Positions 56,370-64,000 of a stretch of 64,000 nt of DNA are shown piece by piece. This stretch comes from JAFGXF01 sp963732595. Its GTDB lineage: Bacteria > Chloroflexota > Anaerolineae > Anaerolineales > Anaerolineaceae. The first letter of the stretch is position 1. Each line of letters opens with the position of its first letter. The stretch covers positions 1,054,001-1,118,000 of the forward strand of contig CAVSZZ010000002.1 in assembly GCA_963732595.1 (NCBI GenBank), in the 5' to 3' direction. Position numbers and translations under genes: made by a program. Below the pieces are notes generated by a model. That model saw only the letters and a list, made by a program, of their open reading frames with translations. It did no database searches and was not told where the DNA came from.

Positions 56370-57159
56370 GTTGCGGATGGTCGTGTGTGTCAAAGTGGTG
56401 CCAAAATCGGAGGAGATCCGCGTGGATTATGCCACCAAGCTGCTCGATCGCAGCCATGCCCGCTTGGAGATCAACCCGCCGGATATGAGCGCGCTTGAGA
56501 TAGCGCTGAGTGTGAAGGACCGTTATGGAGGTCAGTTGGACATCCTCTCGATGGGTCCGCCGTCATTCGAACCCCTTTTGCGGATCGGGCTGGAGATGGG
56601 TTGTGATCATGTTTATCTATTAAGCGACCGGGCTTTTGGCGGGGCAGACACCCTGGCGACCACCTATACTCTGGCGAAGGGTATCGAAAAGATGGGCGGA
56701 GCTGATCTGGTTGTTTGTGGTGAAGAGTCAGCGGATGGGGCAACCGGACAGGTGCCGGCCGGGCTGGCCGAGTGGCTGGACGTCGCCCAGTTAACGCTGT
56801 TAACCGATATCAATCTGGACCTGGAACGACAGGTGGCTGCCGGCCGGCGCTCGTTGAAGGGCGGGTATGAGGTCCTGGAAACGCCGCTCCCCTGTGTGGT
56901 TTCAGTGAAGAATGCCAGCCAGGAGCCGCGTTTCATCGATTTTAGCCGGAAAACCTGGGCTTACGCGCCAGAGCGTGTGACCATCTGGAACGCAGCCGAT
57001 CTGAAGACCGACCCCGATTGCATCGGTTTGATAGGATCGCCAACCACTGTATCCGAGTTGGCCAGTGTGCCGGTCAGGGAGCGTAAACGGGTCAAGCTGG
57101 AGGGAGAACCGCAGGTAGCTGCTAAAGAACTGGGTCGAATCATCCGGTCAGCTTTGTAA
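56362..57159 (+). CDS. etfB: Electron transfer flavoprotein beta subunit
   Basis: 265 residues from MPELRMVVCVK; an in-frame upstream start at 56338 would be less likely because it lies deeper inside etfA. The N-terminal VCVKVVP, NPPDMSALEIALSVKD, CGEESADGATGQVPAGLAEW (the AMP or second-FAD region) and the recognition-loop region are present. Whether it holds AMP or a bifurcating FAD cannot be settled by eye. Last gene of the operon. Confidence 0.93.
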   Translation: MPELRMVVCVKVVPKSEEIRVDYATKLLDRSHARLEINPPDMSALEIALSVKDRYGGQLDILSMGPPSFEPLLRIGLEMGCDHVYLLSDRAFGGADTLATTYTLAKGIEKMGGADLVVCGEESADGATGQVPAGLAEWLDVAQLTLLTDINLDLERQVAAGRRSLKGGYEVLETPLPCVVSVKNASQEPRFIDFSRKTWAYAPERVTIWNAADLKTDPDCIGLIGSPTTVSELASVPVRERKRVKLEGEPQVAAKELGRIIRSAL

Positions 57160-57222
57160 CCCCCAAAAACAACCCCCTTATTAGCTATTTTAAAATCCGA
57201 GGGTGTGGATTAAAATCAACCC

Positions 57223-58083
57223 ATGACCAACCGTATCCATTGCGGAGATAATTTGACCATCCTCAAGGGGATGGACTCTGAAAGTATCAATCTGATCTAT
57301 ATCGACCCACCCTTTAACACCGGGCTTGAACGTAACCTGACCCAGATCAGGACGGCGCGCTCAGATGATGGGGATCGGGTGGGTTTCCAGGGAAAACGTT
57401 ACCAAACAATACGTGGTGAGAGCCGGTCTTACCGGGATACCTTTGATGATTTTCCGGCATTCATAGAACCCCGACTGATCGAGGCCTACCGAATTCTGAA
57501 ACCGGATGGGAGCCTGTATTTCCACATTGATTATCGTGAGGTGCATTACTGCAAGATCCTGTTGGATAAAATATTCGGACGCCCGTCTTTCTTGAATGAG
57601 ATCATCTGGGCTTACGATTATGGTGGTCGGACGCGTAAGAAGTGGCCCCCCAAGCACGACAACATCCTATGGTATGCGAAGGATCCCAAACATTACACCT
57701 TTAACCTGGATGCCGTGGATCGTATCCCGTATATGGCCCCGGCTTTAGTGGGCGCTGAAAAGGCTGAGCGTGGCAAATTACCAACCGACACCTGGTGGCA
57801 TACCATTGTCCCTACCAACAGCCAGGAAAAGACCGGCTACCCAACCCAGAAACCGCTGGGTATTATGCGCCGAATTGTGTCCGCTTCTTCCAGAATTAAT
57901 GACGTGGTGATGGACTTCTTCGCGGGCAGTGGTACCACCGGTGTGGCTTGCCTGGAGCTGGGCCGCAAGTTCATTCTGGTAGATGACAATGTGGAGGCTT
58001 TAAAGGTCATGGCAAGACGTTTTTCGGGCGTTAATGACATCGAATGGGTGGGGTTTGACCCACAGGAGTCCATTAATGGTTAG
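57223..58083 (+). CDS. Beta-class adenine-type DNA methyltransferase (no nuclease partner)
   Basis: Transfers a methyl group from S-adenosylmethionine to DNA. Motif IV DPPF is near the N-terminus (28-31) and motif I FFAGSGTTGVACLELG is near the C-terminus (about 232-247), the motif order of beta-class N6-adenine or N4-cytosine enzymes. The region between them (about 100-200) holds the target recognition domain. 286 residues. No restriction gene is adjacent, so it is probably an orphan with regulatory or repair role. Its stop overlaps the start of the AlkD-like gene. Confidence 0.9.
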   Translation: MTNRIHCGDNLTILKGMDSESINLIYIDPPFNTGLERNLTQIRTARSDDGDRVGFQGKRYQTIRGESRSYRDTFDDFPAFIEPRLIEAYRILKPDGSLYFHIDYREVHYCKILLDKIFGRPSFLNEIIWAYDYGGRTRKKWPPKHDNILWYAKDPKHYTFNLDAVDRIPYMAPALVGAEKAERGKLPTDTWWHTIVPTNSQEKTGYPTQKPLGIMRRIVSASSRINDVVMDFFAGSGTTGVACLELGRKFILVDDNVEALKVMARRFSGVNDIEWVGFDPQESING

Positions 58084-58762
58084 GCTGGTTGAGGTGTTGA
58101 CTGCTGACCAATTGGTGGAGAAACTGAAGACTTTCGGCACAACCGAAAACCTGGAAGGGATGGTGCAGTATGGGATCAGCGCCAACAACACACTGGGCGT
58201 CTCCATACCGATTATCAGGAGTCTTGCGCGTGGGCAACGCGATCACCAGCTGGCGCTGGACCTGTGGGCAACTGGCATTCATGAAGCGCGCATCCTGGCT
58301 GCCTTTGTGGATGATCCTTTCAGGGTGACCCCTGCACAAATGGATGACTGGGCGTCGGATTTTGATTCATGGGATGTATGTGACCAGGTCTGTATCAGTC
58401 TGTTCGATAAGACACCCCACGCCATCAAAAAGGCGAAGGAATGGGCTGGCAGGCCAGAGGAGTTCGTTAAACGAGCTGGATTCGCACTGATGGCAGCCAT
58501 GGCCTGGCAGGACAAAACGTCCCATGATGAGACATTTCTGGACTTCCTGCCAATCATTGTACATGAATCGTGGGATGGTCGAAATTTTGTGAAGAAGGCG
58601 GTCAACTGGGCGCTGCGGCAGATCGGCAAGCGTAATCAACGCTTGAGGGAAGCGGCTATTAACGCTGCGCGCGAGATACAGGCGCAGGGCACCTCACCGG
58701 CGCGTTGGATCGCCGCAGACGCACTACGGGAATTAACTAAAATCGGGAAGGACAACTCATGA
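58076..58762 (+). CDS. AlkD-like DNA alkylation repair protein
   Basis: HEAT-like-repeat DNA glycosylase family. 228 residues from ATG 58076, which sits in the overlap with the methyltransferase stop. The catalytic-region phrase SWDVCDQVC (Trp99, Asp100, Asp103) matches the W-D-x-x-D pattern of AlkD, and a later KKAVNWALRQIGKRN segment matches the C-terminal repeats. Expected to remove N3- or N7-alkylated purines without base flipping. Overlaps the next gene by ATGA. Confidence 0.85.
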   Translation: MVRLVEVLTADQLVEKLKTFGTTENLEGMVQYGISANNTLGVSIPIIRSLARGQRDHQLALDLWATGIHEARILAAFVDDPFRVTPAQMDDWASDFDSWDVCDQVCISLFDKTPHAIKKAKEWAGRPEEFVKRAGFALMAAMAWQDKTSHDETFLDFLPIIVHESWDGRNFVKKAVNWALRQIGKRNQRLREAAINAAREIQAQGTSPARWIAADALRELTKIGKDNS

Positions 58763-59514
58763 AAGAGTATCCCATCCTTGAATTTGATGCGGCCGGCAAG
58801 GCTGTCTTGGAACCTTCTGAGCATGTTGACCGGATCGATATTCCCGAGCGCTGTGTCATCTGCTTCTTCCAGGATGTGATCAGCAACCTGGTGGCCGCAG
58901 GCAAGGTCCATCAGGTGGATGAATCCCGTTCGGAGATGGCCATCCATCCGGTTTATGTCTTGAATGATAGTCCGGTGGCGCTCTTCCATCCGGGAGTTGG
59001 TGCACCACTGGCGGTTGGACTACTGGAGGAAACGATTGCCCGGGGATGCAATAAATTCATCGTTTGTGGTGGCTGCGGTGTCCTCGATAAAGAAATAGCC
59101 GTCGGGCACCTGATCGTCCCGACCAGCGCCGTGCGCGATGAGGGGACTTCGTATCATTACCAGAAACCGGGACGTGAGGCCGAACCCCACCCGACGGCTG
59201 TAAGAACCATCTGCCAGGTTTTGGAGGCTCACGAGGTCCCCTATCTGACCGGCAAGACCTGGACGACGGATGCGTTCTACCGGGAGACGCCTGGCAAGGT
59301 GGCTGCCCGTAAGGCCGAGGGTTGCCTGTGTGTTGAGATGGAGGCGGCCTCCTTGTTTGCTGCTGCCCGCTTCCGGGAGGTCGTCCTGGGCCAGATCCTG
59401 TATGGCGGTGATGCGGTCATCCCCGAAGCCTGGGAGGGCCGCAGCTGGCACAAGCGCAATGACATTCGGGAAGCATTGTTCTGGCTGGCGGTTGAAACCG
59501 TTGGGCTTCTTTAA
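58759..59514 (+). CDS. Nucleoside phosphorylase (uridine phosphorylase-like)
   Basis: 251 residues of the PNP_UDP_1 family, splitting nucleosides with phosphate into base and ribose 1-phosphate. Seen: FHPGVGAPLAVGLLEETIARG, KFIVCGGCGVLDKEIAVGHL, the TSYHYQKPG loop, and the ribose-binding CVEMEAASLFAAARF. Substrate specificity is not readable. Overlaps the AlkD-like gene by ATGA, suggesting co-transcription with the DNA-methylation/repair pair. Confidence 0.85.
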   Translation: MKEYPILEFDAAGKAVLEPSEHVDRIDIPERCVICFFQDVISNLVAAGKVHQVDESRSEMAIHPVYVLNDSPVALFHPGVGAPLAVGLLEETIARGCNKFIVCGGCGVLDKEIAVGHLIVPTSAVRDEGTSYHYQKPGREAEPHPTAVRTICQVLEAHEVPYLTGKTWTTDAFYRETPGKVAARKAEGCLCVEMEAASLFAAARFREVVLGQILYGGDAVIPEAWEGRSWHKRNDIREALFWLAVETVGLL

Positions 59515-59529
59515 GAATATCCGGTTGAA

Positions 59530-60630
59530 TCAGGGGATCCAGGTGGATGTGGGGGTTGGAATGATCCCATCGGAAAGACGGCAGGACATCAGTACAGTTG
59601 ATCGTGGAATTTCGACCGAGGGAAATTGATTGGTGGATTCACCACAACCGGCTGCCTGCTCGTAGGGCAGCAGCCAGCGGGTCGAGATCTGATAAATGAC
59701 CCCGTTCTCTTGAAATATCGGTGCCCCCCCCTGGTTTATGACTTGATTGATGTAGCTGGCTACACTCTCAGCTTCACCGTCTGTTATTACGGCCGCCTTG
59801 CGCTGACCTTTAGCTGGGCATTGCGACATGCCGGCGAGGCGGCTGAGACTGGGGGCGTTCAACGACCAATCCACCGGGTCACCGGCCAGTTGTGGCTCCG
59901 ACAACCAAAGTGCCAGTGAAGGAGGTTGGTAGACGACAGCTCCCGGTATTTCAAGATCCTCAAGCAACCAATAAGTTTCTGACAGGGCTGGTTTGATCTC
60001 GGGGGCTTTACGACAGTCATCACATCCCAATAAACGATCAAGCCAGTTCGGATCTTTAAGCCAATCCCCGAGCTGATAAAGTGCGATACGCTGACTGCGC
60101 CAGGCGGTTACCTCGATATATGAGATCTCGCCACCAGCCAAGGGTGTTCGATAACCGGATGGGTCGTAGTCAAAGAATCCATACTGTTCGATGGTATTCA
60201 ATAGGCTGCACACCTGCCGGTTATTCAAGGTGACGGTCAGATGCTGACAGCTCCCGGCAGTGCATTTCTTCTGGATCAGCAATCCACTGGAATACAGGAC
60301 AAATGCTGGATCCCTGTCAAACGGATCGATCTTCAGGTCGTGGATGATCCCGGCCTGGATCAGGATCGGTTCGGGCAACCATTCACGAAAGCCAGTTGTG
60401 AGGTTGATCCACGGGGTGGGGCTGGGGGTGATGAAAATGACCGGGTTGGTTGAGGTCAATGTTGGAGGTGGACTTTTCAGTGGCAATACCAACTCGGGCG
60501 TGGAAGGCGTGTCAGTTGCGTTTTTTGGGGTTTGAGTTGGTAACGTTGCACGGGTGCATCCGTAAATCAAGGAGATCCCTAGGATGAGGAGCACAACGGA
60601 AAGTGAGAGATGGATTGAACGACCCGGCAC
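59530..60630 (-). CDS. Lipoprotein of unknown function
   Basis: 366 residues with a lipoprotein signal (LSVVLLILGISLIYGC, Cys25), a threonine/proline-rich linker (about 30-75) and a globular domain with eight or so cysteines, for example CTAGSCQHLTV and LGCDDCRKAPEI. No family recognised. Exported and lipid-anchored; possible disulphides outside. Its 5' end lies just beside the SOS-type promoter on the other strand. The region downstream to the phosphorylase is 15 bases. Confidence 0.65.
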   Translation of the reverse strand: MPGRSIHLSLSVVLLILGISLIYGCTRATLPTQTPKNATDTPSTPELVLPLKSPPPTLTSTNPVIFITPSPTPWINLTTGFREWLPEPILIQAGIIHDLKIDPFDRDPAFVLYSSGLLIQKKCTAGSCQHLTVTLNNRQVCSLLNTIEQYGFFDYDPSGYRTPLAGGEISYIEVTAWRSQRIALYQLGDWLKDPNWLDRLLGCDDCRKAPEIKPALSETYWLLEDLEIPGAVVYQPPSLALWLSEPQLAGDPVDWSLNAPSLSRLAGMSQCPAKGQRKAAVITDGEAESVASYINQVINQGGAPIFQENGVIYQISTRWLLPYEQAAGCGESTNQFPSVEIPRSTVLMSCRLSDGIIPTPTSTWIP

Positions 60631-60651
60631 GAGGGAATTCTATCATGGGGC

Positions 60652-60680
60652 TTGACAGACAGGCTCGAAACCCATATAAT
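60652..60680 (+). promoter_or_regulatory. Consensus sigma-70 promoter
   Basis: Exact -35 TTGACA (60652-60657), 17-base spacer, exact -10 TATAAT (60675-60680). Such a perfect promoter is strong unless repressed, and an operator directly overlaps its end. Confidence 0.85.
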
Positions 60681-60697
60681 AGAACAAATGTTCTATT
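60678..60697. promoter_or_regulatory. LexA-type operator (GAAC-N4-GTTC)
   Basis: Perfect inverted repeat AATAGAAC-AAAT-GTTCTATT over 20 bases with the GAAC-N4-GTTC core known from Gram-positive-type LexA boxes. It overlaps the last bases of the -10 and the expected transcription start, so binding would block initiation. No lexA gene lies in the window. Confidence 0.75.
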
Positions 60698-60708
60698 GGA
60701 GGTATGTC

Positions 60709-60951
60709 ATGGATATGGGCATGTTGTGGTTCGATGATAATCCGGCTATCACCATTGCAGATAAGGTGACCAAGGCGGCTGCTTATTATGCATCCAAATA
60801 TGGTCGAAAGCCGACGGTTTGTTTTGTGAATCCCGTTATGCTGGGAGGTGAGAGTATGGGCAAAAGCGGCGGGATTGAGATCCGAACCAACCGGACGATC
60901 CAAAATCACCACTTCTGGCTGGGGATTCAACCATCATCCGCCATCAGTTGA
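60709..60951 (+). CDS. Small protein of unknown function, SOS-type controlled
   Basis: 80 residues from ATG 60709, with GGAGG at 60698-60702 six bases upstream. It begins MDMGMLWFDDNPAITIADKV, has a helix-rich ADKVTKAAAYYASKYG and a beta-like KPTVCFVNPVML with a single cysteine, and ends HHFWLGIQPS. I do not recognise the family. It has no signal peptide or membrane segment. Control by the LexA-type site makes a role in DNA damage response or mutagenesis likely, but this is inference from the promoter. Its end overlaps the convergent phosphoesterase by 18 bases. Confidence 0.7.
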   Translation: MDMGMLWFDDNPAITIADKVTKAAAYYASKYGRKPTVCFVNPVMLGGESMGKSGGIEIRTNRTIQNHHFWLGIQPSSAIS

Positions 60952-61599
60952 CGATGGTTTTTCTTTCGTTGGCGAATCGATCAGATCGATAGTCCTGTAT
61001 GTGTATACATTCATCACGCGGGTCTTATTGACCCGTGTTTCACGGGGTTCATCCTGGCTGTAAAGATGGATATGGCCATGCAGGTGCAGCCGGGGTTTGA
61101 AGACCCGGATCAACCAACGGAAAGCTTTAATGCCCTGGTGGGGTAAATCATCCTTGTCATGAATGCCCCAGGGAGGGGAATGGCTGATAAAGATATCCAG
61201 ATAGCGCCCTGATTTTGTCTTGTTAACCATGAATTGGGGAACAAGATGAAAGACATGCTGCCACATTTCCTCCTGGGTATATTGATACGGACCCAGGTTG
61301 TAGCGCACGGACCCCTCAATGCCTGAGATTAGCAAGCCATTGGATTCAACTACCCGGCGGTGAATATTGGTCTCTTCCCAGATGGATTGCTGGCCGCGGG
61401 CAGCGGATGGCTCAACACCATAGTAGTGATTGCCATGCACGTAATAGAACGGCTTGTTCAACATGCTGATGATGTAATCCAGATAGAAGAAGGGCAGATC
61501 CCCGCAACTCAAAATAAGGTCGGTTTTGGAAAAACGCTCTGTGATCTGCGGGCTGTATAGGACTTTGACTTCGTTGTCGCTGATTCCCAGAATTTTCAT
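60934..61599 (-). CDS. Calcineurin-like metallophosphoesterase
   Basis: 221 residues. Metal-site motifs: LILSCGDLP, YYVHGNHYYG (GNH), IFISHSPPWG and the final LHLHGHIHLYS (GHxH). The first motif reads ISDNE, where the family usually has D-x-H, so one ligand is altered. Substrate unknown; small phosphodiesters or nucleotides are typical. The start overlaps the stop of the preceding peptidase gene by four bases. Confidence 0.85.
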   Translation of the reverse strand: MKILGISDNEVKVLYSPQITERFSKTDLILSCGDLPFFYLDYIISMLNKPFYYVHGNHYYGVEPSAARGQQSIWEETNIHRRVVESNGLLISGIEGSVRYNLGPYQYTQEEMWQHVFHLVPQFMVNKTKSGRYLDIFISHSPPWGIHDKDDLPHQGIKAFRWLIRVFKPRLHLHGHIHLYSQDEPRETRVNKTRVMNVYTYRTIDLIDSPTKEKPSSTDGG

Positions 61600-62918
61600 G
61601 GTCGCTTTGATCCCTGTTCTGTCAGGAGCTGGGTGTCCAATGATCCCGCGGTTGAGATAACCATCCGGTCAGGGTGAAGATAGTTACGGCCGGTTTCAAG
61701 GATCTCTTCACGAGTGATCGCATTAATGATACCCTGATATCGCCGATAATAGTCAAGTCCGAGGTGATATCTTTCAAGGTTGATCAGCGCGGAAGCCATA
61801 CCACCGTTCGACTCAAATGCAAGCGGTAGACGCCCGACCAGGTTTGCTTTCACATCCGATAGCTCAGCCCTGGAAACTGGCTTTGATATGAAGCGCTTGA
61901 CCTCCGTGAGGATGAGATGGACTGCCTTATCGAGATTGGCTGGATTAACCCCTGCAATGAATTCCCATGAGCCTGGACCGACACCGGCATTCAGTCCCGA
62001 ATAAGCATAGTATGCCAAGCCAGATCGTTCGCGTACCGATGCGCCGATTCGACCCATCATCCCGAATTGACCCAAAATCGAGTTGCCAACCGCTGCCGCA
62101 TAATAATCATCAGATAATCGTGAAGGACCAATGGACCCCATTACCAGGTCAACTTGGGATTTTCCCGGGATGTCCGTATGCTGGCGTGTGCTCGCTTTTG
62201 GAGATTTTAATACTGGCAGGCGGGTCTCAATGGCCTGTGAGGGGTTCCGCCAGTTTCCGAGGGCTTCTTCCAGAAGGTCACAACCACGTTTGGGATCGAT
62301 TGGACCAGTCAGGACCAACACACCCCCGCGCGGACCAAAATGGCGTGCATGGAAATCGAACAGATCATCCCGGGAGATGGCCCGAATGGTTTCTAGGTAA
62401 CCATCTTCCGGACGACCATAAGGATGGTTGGCGTAGAGCAGACGATCGAATACCAGGGAAGACATCTCACTGGTGTCCTGCGCACGCATGGTCAATGCAG
62501 TAATGAACTGTGTACGTAATTTTTCGACATAACGAGGGGGGAAAGATGGCGTTTGTAAAACCTCTGCCAGTAGTTTTAATATAAAAGGCAGATCTTCCAC
62601 CAAGGCACATCCCGAAAAACTGACCGTATGAATGCTGGCGCCAAAATTCAGACTGGCACCTATTGTCTCGAGATTTGTGAATATTTTTTGAAAACTTCGG
62701 GCTTGGGTCCCGCGCATCAGCGCCAGCGAGGTGAAATGCGAAAGGCCAAGTTTTTCATCCGGATCGAAGAGGGCTCCGGACTGCAGATAACCAGTAACGA
62801 CCACTGACAGACTTTCGGGGTTGGCATGAACAAGTGCAGTCAGTCCGTTTTTGAATTTCCTGCGAAGAATGTTCTCGGGACCTGGCAGGGATTGAAAGAC
62901 CGGATGGGCGGTTCTCAC
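61596..62918 (-). CDS. M16 peptidase-family protein, apparently non-catalytic
   Basis: About 440 residues from GTG 62918, which overlaps the upstream stop as TTGTGA; a longer frame opens at 62993 but would overlap by 79 bases. M16 domains: NILRRKFKNGLTALVHANPE, ATHTVSF-like ASIHTVSFSGCA, and the C-terminal RERSGLAYYAYSGL with R and Y conserved. The zinc-binding HxxEH is replaced by HFTSL in LGLSHFTSLALMRGT, so it should lack protease activity. M16B enzymes often pair an active with an inactive subunit, which fits the neighbour. Confidence 0.88.
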   Translation of the reverse strand: MRTAHPVFQSLPGPENILRRKFKNGLTALVHANPESLSVVVTGYLQSGALFDPDEKLGLSHFTSLALMRGTQARSFQKIFTNLETIGASLNFGASIHTVSFSGCALVEDLPFILKLLAEVLQTPSFPPRYVEKLRTQFITALTMRAQDTSEMSSLVFDRLLYANHPYGRPEDGYLETIRAISRDDLFDFHARHFGPRGGVLVLTGPIDPKRGCDLLEEALGNWRNPSQAIETRLPVLKSPKASTRQHTDIPGKSQVDLVMGSIGPSRLSDDYYAAAVGNSILGQFGMMGRIGASVRERSGLAYYAYSGLNAGVGPGSWEFIAGVNPANLDKAVHLILTEVKRFISKPVSRAELSDVKANLVGRLPLAFESNGGMASALINLERYHLGLDYYRRYQGIINAITREEILETGRNYLHPDRMVISTAGSLDTQLLTEQGSKRP

Positions 62919-64000
62919 AAGCTTGACCCTCCGGATTCCGGCAGGTAGATCCCAACCACCCGCGTGTCCTTTCGCAGATATTTCTGGCAGCACTCCAGAG
63001 CTGTGCCCGGTGTGACAGCAGCCAGCCGGTCAAGGTATGTTGTAAACCAGTCATAATGGGAAAACATTTCAGCGTAGCCCAACCAGAAAGCCTGATTGGT
63101 GATGCTTTCACTGCCATAGGCAAATAAAGCGCGGGCCTGTTTGATGGCGCGATCCACTTCCTTTTGGGAAACCGCCTGTTCAAGAACCCGGTCGATTTCC
63201 TGATCGAAAGCATCCAGGACTGTTTCAGGTGTCTGCCGGGGATTTACCGTGATGGTAATGATGTAGAGGAAAGGGTCGACTGTTGCCTGAAAGCCGCCCC
63301 CCAGGCTGACTGCAAGATCCTTCTCGACCAGCGCCTTGTAAAGGCGACTCGTTTTGTTAGAGATCGAACCACCGCCGAACATATTCAAGCCGGCGGGTCC
63401 TGCCAGCAGACTATCGACCACAGAGAATGACATAAAATCAGGATCGTTACCAGAAGGCGCGCGGTAGGCGATCTGAACGTAGGTTGTTCCACCAGGACCC
63501 TTGACTGTCACCCGTTTTTCTTTCTTTAAGAACGGGTCGTATTTCACAACCGGATTATGCACCCGGCAAGCCGAAAGATGGTCAAATTTCCTCTGGATAG
63601 TCTTCATTAGCTTTGCGGCATTAAAATCGCCGGCAACAGCCAGCAATGCATTTCCAGGTGAATAATAGTTGCGATAATGGGTTAGCAAATCCTTTTGTTG
63701 AATCCTGTAGAGATCCGCTTTCTCACCCAGCACTTCATATCGGTAAGGGTGGTGTGGAAAGGCGGCTTTTTGAACGGCCTCGCCCAGTTTGAATAAGGGT
63801 TCATTCTCACTGCCTTCACGTTCGGAAATGATCACTGTTCGCTCAGATTCGACCTCGTTTTTTTCAAAACGGCTATTAATCATTCGATCCGCTTCCAGGC
63901 TGAAAGCCAGTTCTATTTTTTCCTTCGGCATGGTTTCATAGAAGGTTGTCCAATCGAGATAAGTGAAAGCATTCCAGGTGCCCCCCTCCCTTTCGATCAA
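62915..64000 (-). CDS. M16 (pitrilysin) family peptidase, N-terminus outside window
   Basis: The C-terminal 361 residues are in the window and the gene runs past base 64000. MIEREGGTWNAFTYLDWTTF is the stretch just after the HxxEH motif in M16 zinc peptidases, and the downstream zinc glutamate is probably in NEVESERTVIISE. The C-terminal domain contains GPGGTTYVQIAYRAP and SISNKTSRLYKALVEKDL. The catalytic motif itself lies outside the window. Its stop overlaps the start of the inactive partner, suggesting a heterodimer. Confidence 0.9.
   Translation of the reverse strand: MIEREGGTWNAFTYLDWTTFYETMPKEKIELAFSLEADRMINSRFEKNEVESERTVIISEREGSENEPLFKLGEAVQKAAFPHHPYRYEVLGEKADLYRIQQKDLLTHYRNYYSPGNALLAVAGDFNAAKLMKTIQRKFDHLSACRVHNPVVKYDPFLKKEKRVTVKGPGGTTYVQIAYRAPSGNDPDFMSFSVVDSLLAGPAGLNMFGGGSISNKTSRLYKALVEKDLAVSLGGGFQATVDPFLYIITITVNPRQTPETVLDAFDQEIDRVLEQAVSQKEVDRAIKQARALFAYGSESITNQAFWLGYAEMFSHYDWFTTYLDRLAAVTPGTALECCQKYLRKDTRVVGIYLPESGGSSL

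Overview
The window looks like a chromosomal segment of an anaerobic or facultative bacterium, most probably phylum Chloroflexota, class Anaerolineae. This placement is inferred from overall gene content: PdxS/PdxT, a fused GlyQS, peptide-uptake lipoproteins, a 14-gene complex I next to the primary sigma factor gene, and a ferredoxin-linked 2-oxoacid oxidoreductase/HdrA/Etf cluster. No rRNA or ribosomal protein is present to confirm it. I see no insertion sequence, prophage or CRISPR array.

Layout. 1-2.2 kb: the end of a URO-D-family gene, pdxST and two serine tRNA genes on the minus strand. 2.3-7 kb: a CitE-like lyase, Maf, a lipid-anchored penicillin-binding protein and RsgA. 7-19.6 kb: a peptide ABC-transport island. 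The two ATPases (+) converge on the two permeases (-), and three family-5 binding lipoproteins lie beyond. Two of these binding proteins (11.6-13.6 and 15.2-17.2 kb) have their domains in circularly permuted order, while the third (17.6-19.6 kb) is canonical. 19.6-30.3 kb: a roadblock-domain protein, tRNA-Gln, glmU, recO, a fused glyQS, a toroid-fold protein, a frameshifted dnaG and the primary sigma factor.

30.4-44.6 kb: a complete nuoABCDEFGHIJKLMN operon for a proton-pumping NADH:quinone oxidoreductase, ended by a hairpin terminator. 44.6-46.7 kb (minus): an alpha-oxoamine synthase and a 3-ketodihydrosphingosine-reductase-like SDR, which together suggest long-chain-base (sphingolipid) synthesis. 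48-57.2 kb: an eight-gene, tightly overlapped electron-transfer operon (ferredoxin, KorA, KorB-KorC fusion, HdrA-HdrA-MvhD fusion, HdrC/B-like protein, EtfA, EtfB). It probably oxidises a 2-oxoacid and passes low-potential electrons through flavin chemistry. 57.2-59.5 kb: a DNA methyltransferase, an AlkD-like glycosylase and a nucleoside phosphorylase, overlapping. 59.5-64 kb: a lipoprotein, a small gene behind a textbook promoter with a LexA-type operator, a phosphoesterase and two M16 peptidase-family genes.

Five single-base frameshifts (three in dnaG, one in the SDR, one in korA) all have the same sign, one extra base. Insertion-type sequencing error is therefore a serious alternative to genuine gene decay.
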